NCBI RefSeq assembly: GCF_003852235.1
Contig: NZ_CP027732.1
Span: 5,518,001-5,582,000 of the forward strand
Length of the DNA: 64,000 nt
Direction of reading: 5' to 3'
DNA from: Pseudomonas sp. R4-35-07
GTDB lineage: Bacteria; Pseudomonadota; Gammaproteobacteria; Pseudomonadales; Pseudomonadaceae
Of the stretch, positions 47,198 through 56,771 are shown one piece after another. Within the stretch, counting starts at the first letter, position 1; each line of letters begins with the position of its first letter. Below the pieces are notes generated by a model. It did not search any database and was not told the DNA's origin. It worked only from the letters and a program-made list of their open reading frames with translations. The position numbers and the translations under genes were made by a program.

Positions 47198-48883
47198 ATG
47201 TCCACCGCCCTGCCAGATCGCCCTCTGGAACTGCATCCGTTGCTGCCTGCATTGCTCGAGCAGGAGCTGATCACGGCAGAGACGGCGCAACGGTTGTTGT
47301 CCGCGCCCACCAGCGCCCAGCATCCCCTGGAGCGTATCGCCGCAGAAGGGCCATGCCTGGAAACGTTAACCCAATGGCTGGCCCGGCAGGTCGAGCAACC
47401 TTATCTGCGCATCGACCCGCTGAAGATCGACGTCGCGACGGTGGTGCCGTTGATGTCCCATGCCTTCGCCCAACGTCATGCCATCCTCGCAGTCGCCGTG
47501 GATGCGCGCAGCGTCACGATCGCCAGCGCTCAACCCCATGTCAGTGGCTGGGAGGCCGGGCTTTCCCAAGTACTCAAACGCACGATCAAGCGCGTGGTGG
47601 CCAATCCCCAGGCGATCCAGCGCTGCATCAACGAGTTCTATCGGTTGGCCAAATCGGTCAGTGGGGCTGATCAAAAAATGGCAGCGCCCGGCAATGCCGA
47701 ACTGCTCAACCTCGGCGCCAGCGATAAGGAGCCGCACGCCGATGACGCGCACATCGTCAATATCGTCGACTGGCTGCTGCAGTACGCCTTTGGTCAGCGG
47801 GCGAGCGATATTCATATCGAGCCCTGCCGCGAACAGGGTCGTGTGCGCTTTCGCATCGATGGCCTGTTGCATGACGTCTACCAATTTCCGCCACAGGTCA
47901 CCACCGCTGTCGTCAGCCGCCTGAAAAGCCTTGGCCGTATGAACGTGGCAGAGAAGCGCAAACCCCAGGATGGGCGCATCAAGATGAAAACCCCGGCGGG
48001 GGCTGAAGTGGAACTGCGCCTTTCGACCTTGCCCACCGCTTTTGGCGAGAAGCTGGTCATGCGCATTTTTGACCCCCAGGTGCTGCTCAAGGATTTCGAC
48101 CAGCTGGGCTTGTCTGCCGAAGATCAACAGCGCTGGCAGGCCATGACCCGACAGGCCCACGGCATTATCCTGGTCACCGGCCCGACCGGCTCGGGCAAGA
48201 CCAGCACGCTTTACGCCACCCTCAAGCAACTGGCGAGCCGGGAGGTCAACCTGTGCACGGTGGAGGACCCCATCGAGATGGTCGAACCGGCGTTCAACCA
48301 GATGCAGGTGCAGCACAACATCGACCTGACCTTCGCCAGCGGTATCCGCGCGTTACTGCGCCAGGACCCGGACATCATCATGATCGGCGAGATTCGCGAC
48401 CGGGAAACCGCCGAAATGGCGATCCAGGCCGCGCTGACCGGGCACCTGGTGCTGTCGACCCTGCATACCAACGACGCGCCGAGCGCGATCAGCCGCTTGC
48501 AGGAACTGGGGATCGCTCATTATTTGATCAAGGCAACGCTGATAGGCGTCATGGCGCAACGCTTGGTGCGTGTGCTGTGCTCCCATTGCAAACACGCCGT
48601 GGCCGACGCCTATGAAGCCGCTGGCTGCGTTGAATGCCGTGACAGTGGTTACCGGGGCAGAGCCGGGCTCTATGAGATCATGACGGTGGACGAAACCCTC
48701 AAGGCGCTGATTACCCCCGGCGCGGACGTGCAGGCCTTGCGCCATGCGGCTCTCGGGCAAGGCATGCACAGCCTGCGCATGGCTGGCCTGCAAAAGGTGA
48801 AGGCCGGGCTGACGACGATGGCGGAAGTCCTGAGGGTGACCCCTGGGGATTCAGAAACAAATCCTTTGTTTGTTGGGCATTGA
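47198..48883 (+). CDS. Orphan GspE/PulE-type secretion ATPase
   Basis: A 561-residue hexameric traffic ATPase. Walker A is GPTGSGKTS at residues 328-336. The Asp box region is DPIEMVEPAFNQMQ, Walker B is DPDIIMIGEIRDRETAEM and the His box is GHLVLSTLHTNDAPS. Near the C-terminus two CxxC pairs (CSHC and CVEC) form the zinc module of GspE. An N-terminal MshE/GspE-like domain of about 150 residues precedes it. No other secretion or pilus genes are next to it, so its machine must be elsewhere or it works alone. Confidence 0.9.
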   Translation: MSTALPDRPLELHPLLPALLEQELITAETAQRLLSAPTSAQHPLERIAAEGPCLETLTQWLARQVEQPYLRIDPLKIDVATVVPLMSHAFAQRHAILAVAVDARSVTIASAQPHVSGWEAGLSQVLKRTIKRVVANPQAIQRCINEFYRLAKSVSGADQKMAAPGNAELLNLGASDKEPHADDAHIVNIVDWLLQYAFGQRASDIHIEPCREQGRVRFRIDGLLHDVYQFPPQVTTAVVSRLKSLGRMNVAEKRKPQDGRIKMKTPAGAEVELRLSTLPTAFGEKLVMRIFDPQVLLKDFDQLGLSAEDQQRWQAMTRQAHGIILVTGPTGSGKTSTLYATLKQLASREVNLCTVEDPIEMVEPAFNQMQVQHNIDLTFASGIRALLRQDPDIIMIGEIRDRETAEMAIQAALTGHLVLSTLHTNDAPSAISRLQELGIAHYLIKATLIGVMAQRLVRVLCSHCKHAVADAYEAAGCVECRDSGYRGRAGLYEIMTVDETLKALITPGADVQALRHAALGQGMHSLRMAGLQKVKAGLTTMAEVLRVTPGDSETNPLFVGH

Positions 48884-48960
48884 AACCGTCCTTATCCGTG
48901 ACGAGACCGTTACACTCGGCCGAACGTCGTGTCACTGACATCATCAGATAGGGAATCGTT

Positions 48961-49881
48961 ATGCAGATCGGAACCGTACTGCTTCTTTTCGTGGGGTTGG
49001 CCATTGCCATCCTGTTCATGGGTTTCAAAGTGGTGCCCCAGGGCTACCAGTGGACAGTCGAACGTTTCGGCCGCTATACCAACACCCTCAAGCCTGGCCT
49101 CAACATTATCATCCCGGTCATGGACCGCATCGGCCGCAAGATCAACGTGATGGAAAGCGTGCTAGATATTCCCCCCCAGGAAGTGATTACCGCCGACAAC
49201 GCCACCGTACAGATCGACGCCGTGTGCTTCTTCCAAGTGGTGAACACGGCCCAGGCCGCGTATGAGGTGAACAACCTCGAGCATGCCATCCGCAATTTGC
49301 TGCAAACCAATATCCGTACGGTGCTTGGCTCCATGGAGCTGGATGCGATGCTGAGCCAGCGCGACGGTATCAATGAAAAACTGCTGCGCACCGTCGACGA
49401 AGCCACGGCACCGTGGGGCATCAAGATCACCCGTATCGAAATCAAGGACATCAGCCCGCCTGCCGACCTGATGGCGGCCATGTCCGGGCAGATGAAAGCC
49501 GAGCGGATCAAGCGTGCGCAGATCCTCGAAGCCGAAGGCCTGCGAGCCTCGGCGATCCTCACCGCCGAGGGCAAGAAGCAGGCGCAGATCCTCGAGGCCG
49601 AGGGTAGCCGCCAGGCCGCCTTCCTTGAGTCCGAAGCGCGCGAGCGTCAGGCCGAGGCTGAAGCCCGGGCGACCCAGGTGGTATCGGAAGCGATCGCATC
49701 CGGTAACGTGCAGGCGGTGAACTACTTCGTCGCGCAGAAATACATCGATGCCCTGGGCAAGCTGGCGTCGGCCAACAACAGCAAGGTAATCCTGATGCCG
49801 CTGGAAGCCAGCCAGGTGATCGGTGCCGTGGGTGGTATCGGCGAGATCGTCAAAGCGGCTTTCGACAACAAGAAAGGCTGA
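48961..49881 (+). CDS. SPFH/stomatin-like membrane protein (QmcA/paraslipin type)
   Basis: A 306-residue protein with one N-terminal membrane segment ([17 protein letters not shown]). The SPFH domain follows, with [20 protein letters not shown] and [21 protein letters not shown] helical, coiled-coil part from about 180 to 250 is rich in A, E, Q and R ([20 protein letters not shown]). Such proteins form ring-like membrane microdomains. It is followed 10 bases later by its usual partner NfeD. Confidence 0.93.
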   Translation: MQIGTVLLLFVGLAIAILFMGFKVVPQGYQWTVERFGRYTNTLKPGLNIIIPVMDRIGRKINVMESVLDIPPQEVITADNATVQIDAVCFFQVVNTAQAAYEVNNLEHAIRNLLQTNIRTVLGSMELDAMLSQRDGINEKLLRTVDEATAPWGIKITRIEIKDISPPADLMAAMSGQMKAERIKRAQILEAEGLRASAILTAEGKKQAQILEAEGSRQAAFLESEARERQAEAEARATQVVSEAIASGNVQAVNYFVAQKYIDALGKLASANNSKVILMPLEASQVIGAVGGIGEIVKAAFDNKKG

Positions 49882-49891
49882 GGTCGCCATC

Positions 49892-50338
49892 ATGTGGGAA
49901 TTCCTGCTGCACCTTTCGTTCTGGGACTGGCTGGCGCTGGGCACCGTGTTGTTGATTCTCGAGGTGTTCGGCGCGGGAGGCTACCTGTTGTGGATGGGTA
50001 TCGCCGCAGCCGCCGTGGGAGTGATCAAGTTTATCGTCCCGCCCCTGGGACTTGAGTGGCAACTGCTGCTGTTCGCCCTGTTGTCAATATTGACGGCCGT
50101 GTACTGGTGGAAACGCCAACGCAGCGGCGCCAAGGCCAGCGATCAACCCGGCTTGAATGAGCGCGGTTCAGAGTTGGTCGGACGCACCTTCTTGGTGCAT
50201 CAGGCGATCGTAGATGGCAGGGGCAAGGTTAAAGTCGGCGATGGCGTATGGATGGTCACCGGTGTCGATGCGCCCGTAGGCGCTCAAGTGCGCGTGATTG
50301 GCCAGGATGGGGTGGTTTTAAAGGTTGAAACTGTTTAG
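49892..50338 (+). CDS. NfeD-family membrane protein
   Basis: A 148-residue short NfeD. The start at 49892 (MWEFLLHLSFWDWLAL) is followed by membrane helices ALGTVLLILEVFGAGGYLLW and LEWQLLLFALLSILTAVYWW, then a C-terminal OB-fold (VGRTFLVHQAIVDGRGKVKV, DGVWMVTGVDAPVGAQVRV). NfeD proteins cooperate with SPFH proteins encoded just upstream, as here. Confidence 0.92.
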   Translation: MWEFLLHLSFWDWLALGTVLLILEVFGAGGYLLWMGIAAAAVGVIKFIVPPLGLEWQLLLFALLSILTAVYWWKRQRSGAKASDQPGLNERGSELVGRTFLVHQAIVDGRGKVKVGDGVWMVTGVDAPVGAQVRVIGQDGVVLKVETV

Positions 50339-50406
50339 TCAGTGATGGAACTGGATCAGGTTAACTACAATCAAAATGTACAGATAACCCACCGGAGTCA
50401 CCCATC

Positions 50407-50721
50407 ATGCGTCTTAAATATGCTGTCGCAACCCTCGCTGTGCTCTCCCTCCCTGTCGGCTCAGCCATGGCCGATAGCTTCTGGCGTAATGTCATCTCGT
50501 CGGGCGCCACCACCGGCTCGACCTACCTGACCTTCAAGGACCACAAGCTGGTAGTCGCCGCCCAGGACGACGCCGGCAGCTTCGTCGCCAGCAACGGCGG
50601 CATTCGCGGCCCGTACCTGGAAGCGGCCATGCAGAAGGTCCGTGCTGATAACCCTGGCCTGCAAGCCACGGATATGGAACTGGCCAACGCCATCCTCGCG
50701 AAGAACGCTGTAACCGAGTAA
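50407..50721 (+). CDS. Small exported DUF2388 protein
   Basis: A 104-residue protein with a signal peptide (LKYAVATLAVLSLPVGSAMA) and a mature part beginning DSFWRNVISSGATTGSTYLT, followed by LVVAAQDDAGSFVASNGGIR, characteristic of DUF2388. It is a Pseudomonas-typical periplasmic protein of unknown function. It has its own promoter region and a strong terminator. Confidence 0.88.
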   Translation: MRLKYAVATLAVLSLPVGSAMADSFWRNVISSGATTGSTYLTFKDHKLVVAAQDDAGSFVASNGGIRGPYLEAAMQKVRADNPGLQATDMELANAILAKNAVTE

Positions 50722-50733
50722 TACCTGCACATT

Positions 50734-50766
50734 AAAAAATGCCGCTTTTTCAAGCGGCATTTTTTT
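50734..50766. terminator. Intrinsic terminator of the DUF2388 gene
   Basis: AAAAAATGCCGCTT and AAGCGGCATTTTTT form a perfect stem with a short TTTC-type loop and seven T. Confidence 0.95.
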
Positions 50767-50884
50767 GCCTGGAGCGTGACGAATCATTCACGGGCGACAG
50801 GCTATATTCAGTCGAGCCGTGCAACCATGCAGGGCTGACACGTCCATTACTCATCGCCTACCTGAAACGGATGCCCTCTTCGTC

Positions 50885-52027
50885 ATGAGCCAACAGCCCT
50901 TCCTGCCGTTTTCCAAACCTACCATCGATGAAGCCACCATCTCGGCGGTCGGCGATGTGCTGCGCTCGGGCTGGATCACCAGCGGGCCGAAGGTGCAGGC
51001 GTTCGAAGCGCAGCTGTCGGAATATTTCGGAGGCCGGCCGGTACGCACCTTCAACTCCGGCACGTGCACCATGGAGATTGCCCTGCGTATCGCCGGTATC
51101 GGGCCTGGGGATGAAGTCATTACCACACCGATTTCATGGGTTGCCACGGCCAACGTTATTCTGGAGGTAGGCGCCACTGCGGTATTCGCCGATATTGACC
51201 CGGTGACCCGCAACATCGACCTGGCCCAGGTTGAAGCCGCGATAACCCCGCGCACCAAGGCGATCATCCCGGTCTATCTGGCCGGCTTGCCCCTGGACAT
51301 GCCGATGCTTTATGCGCTGGCCAACAAGTACAACCTGCGCATCATCGAGGACGCCGCCCAGGCCCTGGGTTCCAGTTGGGACGGGGAACGCATCGGCGCC
51401 AGCGGCGACTTCGTGTCGTTCAGTTTCCAAGCAAACAAGAACATCACCTCATCCGAAGGCGGCTGCCTGGTGCTCAACAACGCCGATGAAGCGCGCCTGG
51501 CCGAGAAATACCGCCTGCAAGGCGTGACCCGCAGCGGTTTTGATGGCCTGGATGTGGACGTGCTGGGTGGCAAATTCAACATGACCGACATTGCCGCCGC
51601 CATTGGCTTGGGGCAGTTTGCGCATATCGAGAAGATCACCGCCCATCGCCAGAACCTGGCTCGGCACTACTTCGAATGCTTCGGCAGCGATTTTGAACAA
51701 GTGTACGGCGCGCAACTGCCGCCTGCAGACTTCGAAAACAGCAACTGGCACCTGTTCCAACTGGTATTGCCGGAGCGTCAGGACGGTTTGCCTGCCCGCG
51801 CCACCTTTATGGAGCGGATGCAGGCCCACGGCGTCGGCATCGGTTATCACTACCCGCCGATCCACCTGCTGAGCCTGTATCGGGCACAAGGGTTCAAGGA
51901 AGGCATGTTCCCGGTGGCGGAGCGTGTTGGGCGTTTGATCGTGTCCTTGCCGATGTTCACGGCGATGACGAAGGCGGATGTAGAGCGGGCCGTGGCGGCG
52001 GTCAAAGCGGTATTGAAAGCAGGCTGA
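50885..52027 (+). CDS. DegT/DnrJ/EryC1/StrS-family PLP aminotransferase (ArnB-like)
   Basis: A 380-residue sugar aminotransferase-type enzyme. The PLP lysine is K185 in FSFQANKNITSSEGG. Other family parts are SGWITSGPKVQAFE, SGTCTMEIALRIAGIGPGDE, IIEDAAQALGSSW and FNMTDIAAAIGLGQ. The start at 50885 (MSQQPFLPFSKP) resembles ArnB, which transaminates UDP-4-keto-pentose for lipid A modification. No arn genes or sugar-biosynthesis genes flank it, so the substrate is open. It is convergent with gcvH. Confidence 0.87.
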   Translation: MSQQPFLPFSKPTIDEATISAVGDVLRSGWITSGPKVQAFEAQLSEYFGGRPVRTFNSGTCTMEIALRIAGIGPGDEVITTPISWVATANVILEVGATAVFADIDPVTRNIDLAQVEAAITPRTKAIIPVYLAGLPLDMPMLYALANKYNLRIIEDAAQALGSSWDGERIGASGDFVSFSFQANKNITSSEGGCLVLNNADEARLAEKYRLQGVTRSGFDGLDVDVLGGKFNMTDIAAAIGLGQFAHIEKITAHRQNLARHYFECFGSDFEQVYGAQLPPADFENSNWHLFQLVLPERQDGLPARATFMERMQAHGVGIGYHYPPIHLLSLYRAQGFKEGMFPVAERVGRLIVSLPMFTAMTKADVERAVAAVKAVLKAG

Positions 52028-52033
52028 TCACTT

Positions 52034-52126
52034 AATGTGGGAGGGGGCTTGCCCCCGATGACGGAGTGTCAGCCAATGCATCTTTGACTGAACCACCGCT
52101 ATCGGGAGCAAGCCCCCACCCACATG
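52034..52126. repeat. REP doublet, head-to-head
   Basis: Inverted cores around GGAGTGTCAG...CTGAACCACCGC between the convergent aminotransferase and gcvH genes. The right end is CCCCCACCCACATG. Confidence 0.92.
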
Positions 52127-52136
52127 GGCCTTGCGT

Positions 52137-52520
52137 TTACTCGCCGATAGCGGCTTTGTAGCCGGCAGCGTCAAGTAGCTTGTCCAGATCAGCAGGGTTG
52201 CTTGGCTTGAGCTTGAAGATCCAGGCGCCGTACGGGTCAGAATTCAGCAGCTCAGGACTGCCACTCAACTCTTCGTTGACCGCAATCACCTCGCCAGCAA
52301 CCGGCGAGTAGATATCCGAAGCGGCTTTCACCGACTCAACCACACCCGCCTGGCCTTGCGCTTCAAAAGTGGCACCGACCTCAGCCAGTTCAACAAACAC
52401 CACATCACCCAAGGCTTCCTGTGCATGGTCGGAGATCCCGACGGTCACGCTGCCGTCGGCTTCCAGGCGGGCCCACTCGTGACTTTCGGCAAAACGCAGG
52501 TCGGCAGGGATATTGCTCAT
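52137..52520 (-). CDS. gcvH: Glycine cleavage system H protein
   Basis: A 127-residue lipoylated shuttle protein. The lipoyl lysine is K65 in [40 protein letters not shown] at the N-terminus is typical. It carries the aminomethyl group between GcvP, GcvT and dihydrolipoamide dehydrogenase. It lies 53 bases downstream of gcvT; gcvP is not adjacent. Confidence 0.97.
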   Translation of the reverse strand: MSNIPADLRFAESHEWARLEADGSVTVGISDHAQEALGDVVFVELAEVGATFEAQGQAGVVESVKAASDIYSPVAGEVIAVNEELSGSPELLNSDPYGAWIFKLKPSNPADLDKLLDAAGYKAAIGE

Positions 52521-52573
52521 AGTCTGTGTCCTCAAGAAGAAATGTCAGCGGCCATAGGCCTGCCGGAAAATAG

Positions 52574-53656
52574 TTAGATCAGGGTTTTGCCATGGCGTAC
52601 AAAGGTCGGCTTGACCACTCGCACCGGGTACCACTTGCCGCGGATTTCCACTTCGGCCCGGTCGGCAGTCGCCGTCGGTACGCGCGCCAGGGCAATGGAT
52701 TTGCTCAGCGTAGGTGAGAAACTACCACTGGTGATCTCCCCTTCGCCAACATTGGCGATACGAACCACCTGGTGAGCGCGCAGAACCCCACGTTCTTCCA
52801 GGACCAGTCCCACTAATTTGAATTGCACGCCGGCAGCCTTTTCCGCCTCCAGCGCGGCGCGGCCGATGAAATTTCGCCCTGCGGGCTCCCAGGCGATGCT
52901 CCAGGCCATGTTGGCGGCCAGGGGTGATACCTGCCGGTGGATATCCTGGCCATACAGGTTCATGCCGGCTTCCAGGCGCAGGGTGTCGCGGGCACCGAGG
53001 CCGATGGGGGAGATACCGGCGCCCACCAGATCGTTGAAAAAACCCGGCGCCTGGTCGGCAGGCAGGACAATTTCCAGGCCGTCTTCGCCGGTGTAACCGG
53101 TGCGGGCAATAAACCAGTCGCCGTCGGCCTGGCCTTCGAACGGCTTGAGCTGATGGATCAGGGTGCCACGGGACTGGGTCACCAATTCGGCGATCTTGTG
53201 CCGCGCATGGGGACCTTGAATGGCGAGCATGGCCAACTCGGAGCGCTCCCGGAGTTGCACTTGATAGCTGCCCAGTTGCGCCTGCATCCAGGCCATGTCC
53301 TGGTCACGGGTGGCGGCGTTGACCACCAGCCGGTAACCGGTTTCGGTACGGTAGACGATCATGTCGTCCACTACCCCGCCCTGCTCGTTGAGCATGGCGC
53401 TGTACAACGCGCGGCCGCAGCCGTGCAATCGATCGACGTCATTGGCCAGCAAGTGCTGGAGCCATTCCTTGGCCTGAAGGCCGCTGACATCGATCACGGT
53501 CATATGAGATACATCGAACACCCCGCAGTCGCGCCGCACCTGATGGTGCTCCTCAACCTGCGAGCCGTAATGCAAAGGCATATCCCAACCGCCAAAATCG
53601 ACCATTTTCGCGCCGAGGGCGAGATGCAGGTCATACAGAGGCGTACGCTGTCCCAT
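52574..53656 (-). CDS. gcvT: Aminomethyltransferase (glycine cleavage T protein)
   Basis: A 360-residue folate-dependent enzyme transferring methylene from the H protein. Start MGQRTPLYDLHLALGAKMV with GAAGGAGAC upstream. Family landmarks are DFGGWDMPLHYGSQVEEH, GVFDVSHMTV, YTGEDGLEIVLP and GLGARDTLRLEAGM near the folate site, with ERGVLRAHQVV in the C-terminal barrel. No clear glycine riboswitch is recognisable in the 156-base upstream gap. Confidence 0.96.
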   Translation of the reverse strand: MGQRTPLYDLHLALGAKMVDFGGWDMPLHYGSQVEEHHQVRRDCGVFDVSHMTVIDVSGLQAKEWLQHLLANDVDRLHGCGRALYSAMLNEQGGVVDDMIVYRTETGYRLVVNAATRDQDMAWMQAQLGSYQVQLRERSELAMLAIQGPHARHKIAELVTQSRGTLIHQLKPFEGQADGDWFIARTGYTGEDGLEIVLPADQAPGFFNDLVGAGISPIGLGARDTLRLEAGMNLYGQDIHRQVSPLAANMAWSIAWEPAGRNFIGRAALEAEKAAGVQFKLVGLVLEERGVLRAHQVVRIANVGEGEITSGSFSPTLSKSIALARVPTATADRAEVEIRGKWYPVRVVKPTFVRHGKTLI

Positions 53657-53812
53657 GGGTGTCTCCTTCCGGGCTTGGCGAAGGTGCGCAGAGTTGCCGT
53701 TAGTGCCGAGCGCCTTGGGTGACAAGGCCTGCAGACACCTGTGGCAACCCGCCTCGAAAGACGCGGCACACCGAATGCCGCGCATTGTAGCCGCAAGCTG
53801 TAGGACTGGCAC

Positions 53813-55429
53813 CTAACCGATTTGTCGTGCGGAACGTCGGATCAGTCCGATGACCGGCAACAACCCAACCAGTACCAGGGTCAGCGCCGGCAGCGAGGCC
53901 CGCGCCCACTCCCCTTCACTGGTCATTTCAAAGATCCGCACCGCCAGGGTGTCCCAGCCAAACGGGCGCATCAGCAAGGTGGCGGGCATTTCCTTGAGCA
54001 CATCGACGAACACCAGCAGCGCCGCGCTCAGGGTGCCGGGCAGCAACAGCGGCAGATACACCTTGCAAAACAGTTGTGGCCCGCTCACGCCCAGGCTTCG
54101 GGCGGCCTCGGGCAACGACGGACGGATACGCGCCAGGCTGTTTTCCAGCGGCCCGTAGGCCACCGCCAGGAACCGCACCAGGTAGGCGAGCACCAGCGCC
54201 GAGAGGCTGCCCAGCAGCAACGGTTTGCCCGCACCGCTCAGCCAGCCCGACAGCGGCACCACCAGTTCGCGGTCCAGGTAGCTGAAGGCGAGCATGATCG
54301 ACACCGCCAGCACCGAGCCGGGCAAGGCATAACCGACATTGGCCAGGCTGATGCCGGAGCGAATCGCCCGAGTCGGCGCAAGGCGGTTGGCGAACGCCAG
54401 TATCAGCGCCACTCCGACGGTGATCAGCGCCGCAATCGCGCCCAGGTACAGGGTGTGCAGGATCAGGCCGGTGTAGCGCTCATCCAGGTCGAACCGGCCG
54501 CGTTGCCAGAACCAGGCCACCAGTTGCAGTATCGGGATCACAAACGCGCAGGCAAACACCAAGCCACACCAGCCACTGGCCGCTGCCGCCTTGAACCCAC
54601 GCAGGTGATACAACGCCTTGCCTCGCGGGCGCTCGTTGCTGGGCCGGCTCGCTCCCCGAGCGCGCCGCTCGCCATACAGCACCAGCATCACCACCAGCAG
54701 CAACAGGCTGGCCAGTTGGGCTGCGCTGGACAGGCTGAAAAAGCCGTACCAGGTTTTATAGATGGCGGTGGTGAACGTGTCGAAATTGAACACCGAGACC
54801 GCACCGAAATCCGCCAGGGTTTCCATCAAGGCGAGGGCGACACCCGCTCCAATCGCCGGACGGGCCATGGGCAGCGCCACGCGCCAGAACGCTTGCCAGG
54901 GCGACTGGCCCAGCACCCGCGCCGCTTCCATCAAGCCCTTGCCCTGAGCCAGGAATGCGGAGCGCGCCAGCAGGTAGACATAGGGGTAGAACACCAGCAC
55001 CAATACGATGATCACGCCGCTGGTGGAACGCACACGCGGCAGGCGCAGCCCGGCGCCGAACACGTCGCGCAGCAGGGTTTGCACGGGGCCCGCAAAATCC
55101 AGCAGTCCCACGAACACGAAGGCCAACACGTAGGCCGGAATTGCAAAGGGCAGCATCAGTGCCCAATCCAGCCAGCGCCGCCCGGGGAATTCGCAGAGGC
55201 TGGTCAGCCAGGCCAGGCTTACGCCCAGCAACGTCACGCCAAGGCCAACGCCGAGCACCAGGGTCAAGGTGTTACCCAGCAAACGGGGCATCTGGGTGTC
55301 CCAGAGGTGGGACCAGATCTGGTGGTCGACGCTTTGCCAGGACAGCAACAGCACGCTCAGCGGCAGCAGCACCAGGGCGGCGACGCTGAAGACCGGCAGG
55401 TACCAGCGGCGTTGGGCGGGATGGGCCAA
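53813..55429 (-). CDS. Iron(III) ABC transporter permease (FbpB/HitB type)
   Basis: A 538-residue permease of two fused halves with about 12 membrane segments. The start is a TTG at 55429 (reading MAHPAQRRWYLPVFSVAALV) with an AGGGAA element upstream; a longer frame runs into the REP and is unlikely. Two EAA loops are seen: LMEAARVLGQSPWQAFWRVALP and LPEAARSLGVSGPQLFCKVYLP. It works with the iron-binding protein encoded just upstream. The ATPase gene is not in this cluster. It ends 156 bases before gcvT. Confidence 0.9.
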   Translation of the reverse strand: MAHPAQRRWYLPVFSVAALVLLPLSVLLLSWQSVDHQIWSHLWDTQMPRLLGNTLTLVLGVGLGVTLLGVSLAWLTSLCEFPGRRWLDWALMLPFAIPAYVLAFVFVGLLDFAGPVQTLLRDVFGAGLRLPRVRSTSGVIIVLVLVFYPYVYLLARSAFLAQGKGLMEAARVLGQSPWQAFWRVALPMARPAIGAGVALALMETLADFGAVSVFNFDTFTTAIYKTWYGFFSLSSAAQLASLLLLVVMLVLYGERRARGASRPSNERPRGKALYHLRGFKAAAASGWCGLVFACAFVIPILQLVAWFWQRGRFDLDERYTGLILHTLYLGAIAALITVGVALILAFANRLAPTRAIRSGISLANVGYALPGSVLAVSIMLAFSYLDRELVVPLSGWLSGAGKPLLLGSLSALVLAYLVRFLAVAYGPLENSLARIRPSLPEAARSLGVSGPQLFCKVYLPLLLPGTLSAALLVFVDVLKEMPATLLMRPFGWDTLAVRIFEMTSEGEWARASLPALTLVLVGLLPVIGLIRRSARQIG

Positions 55430-55474
55430 GAGCAAATTCCCTGGGAATGGAGTATCTGAAAGCAGACATAAAAC

Positions 55475-55568
55475 AGTGTGGGAGGGGGCTTGCCCCCGAT
55501 GGCGGTGAATCAGCCACTGATGATTAGACTGACACTCCGCAATCGGGGGCAAGCCCCCTCCCACATTT
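55475..55568. repeat. REP doublet inside the iron-uptake operon
   Basis: Inverted cores between the binding-protein and permease genes, 46 bases upstream of the TTG start. It could stabilise the binding-protein mRNA and reduce read-through. Confidence 0.93.
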
Positions 55569-55590
55569 TGATCTGCGGCGATTTACAAAA

Positions 55591-56595
55591 TCAGTTCCAG
55601 CCGGCGCGATCCATCAAGCGGATAGCCTCGGCCTGGCGCTTGCCCGCCACTTCCACCGGCAAGGTGTCGGCCACGAATTTGCCCCAGCTCGCCACTTCGG
55701 CCGACGGCGGTACCGCTGGGTTGGCGGGGAACTCCTGGTTCACATCGGCGAAAATCTGCTGCGCCCCGGGCGTGGTCATCCACTCCACCAAAGCCTTGGC
55801 CGCCGCCGGGTGTGGCGCGTGCTTGGTCAGGCCGATGCCCGACAGGTTCACATGCACGCCACGGTCGCCCTGGTTCGGCCAGAACAGCTTCACCGCCAGG
55901 TCCGGCTTCTGCTTGTGCAGGCGACCGTAGTAGTACGTGTTGACGATACCCACATCGCATTGCCCGGCATTGATCGCCTCCAGCACCGCGATATCGTCGG
56001 AGAACACATCGGTGGACAGGTTATTCACCCAGCCTTTGACGATTTCTTCAGTCTTGCTCGCGCCATGGGTTTCGATCAGCGTGGCGGTCAGTGACTGGTT
56101 GTAGACCTTTTTCGCCGTGCGCAGGCACAGCCGGCCTTCCCACTGCTTGTCGGCCAGGGCTTCGTAGGTGGTCAGGTCGCCCGGTTTTACCCGGTCGGTG
56201 GAATAGGCGATGGTGCGCGCGCGCAGGCTCAAGCCGGTCCAGGCGTGGGCCGAAGAACGGTATTGCAGCGGAATGTTCTTGTCGATCACCTCGGAGGTGA
56301 ACGGCTGCAGGATGCCCATCTGCTCGGCCTGCCAGAGGTTGCCAGCGTCGACGGTGAGCAGCAGGTCGGCGGTGGCGTTTTCGCCTTCGGCCTTGATGCG
56401 CTGCATCAGCGGCGCTTCCTTATCAGTGATGAATTTGACCTGTACACCGGTCTTGCGGGTGTAGGCGTCGAACACCGGCTTGATCAGTTCGTCGATGCGC
56501 GAGGAGTACACCACCACTTCGTCGGCGGCCTGCACGGTGGTGCTGCCGATCAGGGTGAGTGCCAGGGCAGTCAGGAGGCGCTTGGGTGCCAACAT
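55591..56595 (-). CDS. Periplasmic iron(III)-binding protein (FbpA/HitA type)
   Basis: A 334-residue binding protein with signal peptide [20 protein letters not shown]. The mature part starts [20 protein letters not shown]. The tyrosine cluster Y221-Y223 in [16 protein letters not shown] is the iron ligand site of FbpA proteins, and [16 protein letters not shown] follows. It is followed by the two-domain permease. An upstream AATGATAA element could be part of a Fur site. Confidence 0.92.
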   Translation of the reverse strand: MLAPKRLLTALALTLIGSTTVQAADEVVVYSSRIDELIKPVFDAYTRKTGVQVKFITDKEAPLMQRIKAEGENATADLLLTVDAGNLWQAEQMGILQPFTSEVIDKNIPLQYRSSAHAWTGLSLRARTIAYSTDRVKPGDLTTYEALADKQWEGRLCLRTAKKVYNQSLTATLIETHGASKTEEIVKGWVNNLSTDVFSDDIAVLEAINAGQCDVGIVNTYYYGRLHKQKPDLAVKLFWPNQGDRGVHVNLSGIGLTKHAPHPAAAKALVEWMTTPGAQQIFADVNQEFPANPAVPPSAEVASWGKFVADTLPVEVAGKRQAEAIRLMDRAGWN

Positions 56596-56623
56596 GGGTG
56601 CGGTCGCTCATTTGCAAAAAGAG

Positions 56624-56640
56624 CGCAAATGATAAGGACT
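56624..56640 (-). promoter_or_regulatory. Candidate partial Fur box upstream of the iron-binding protein gene
   Basis: CGCAAATGATAAGGACT contains AATGATAA, one half of the Fur consensus GATAATGATAATCATTATC. The other half is weak (TCACATT further on). Confidence 0.3.
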
Positions 56641-56715
56641 CACATTTGGTACCGCTTGCTGGAGGCGTTACCAGATGTTGCACGGCCGGAGGTATGCGTG
56701 AGGGCTGGCGGCCTC

Positions 56716-56755
56716 ATCGGGGGCAAGTCGAATCGTCGCACCGCCCCTCCCACAT
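56716..56755. repeat. Single REP arm with the same 16-base insertion
   Basis: CGGGGGCAAG, then TCGAATCGTCGCACCG, then CCCCTCCCACAT, identical in structure to the left arm at 46070. It is located 17 bases past the ubiI stop. Confidence 0.88.
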
Positions 56756-56771
56756 GGGGCAGCATTTCAAT

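Noticed and set aside
53657..53812. Glycine riboswitch upstream of gcvT
   Set aside because: The 156-base leader does not show the conserved aptamer core that I could recognise.
53822..55459. 545-codon frame opposite the iron permease gene
   Set aside because: The product is dominated by Q, H, R and G as expected for the complement of a membrane protein gene; the minus strand has permease motifs.
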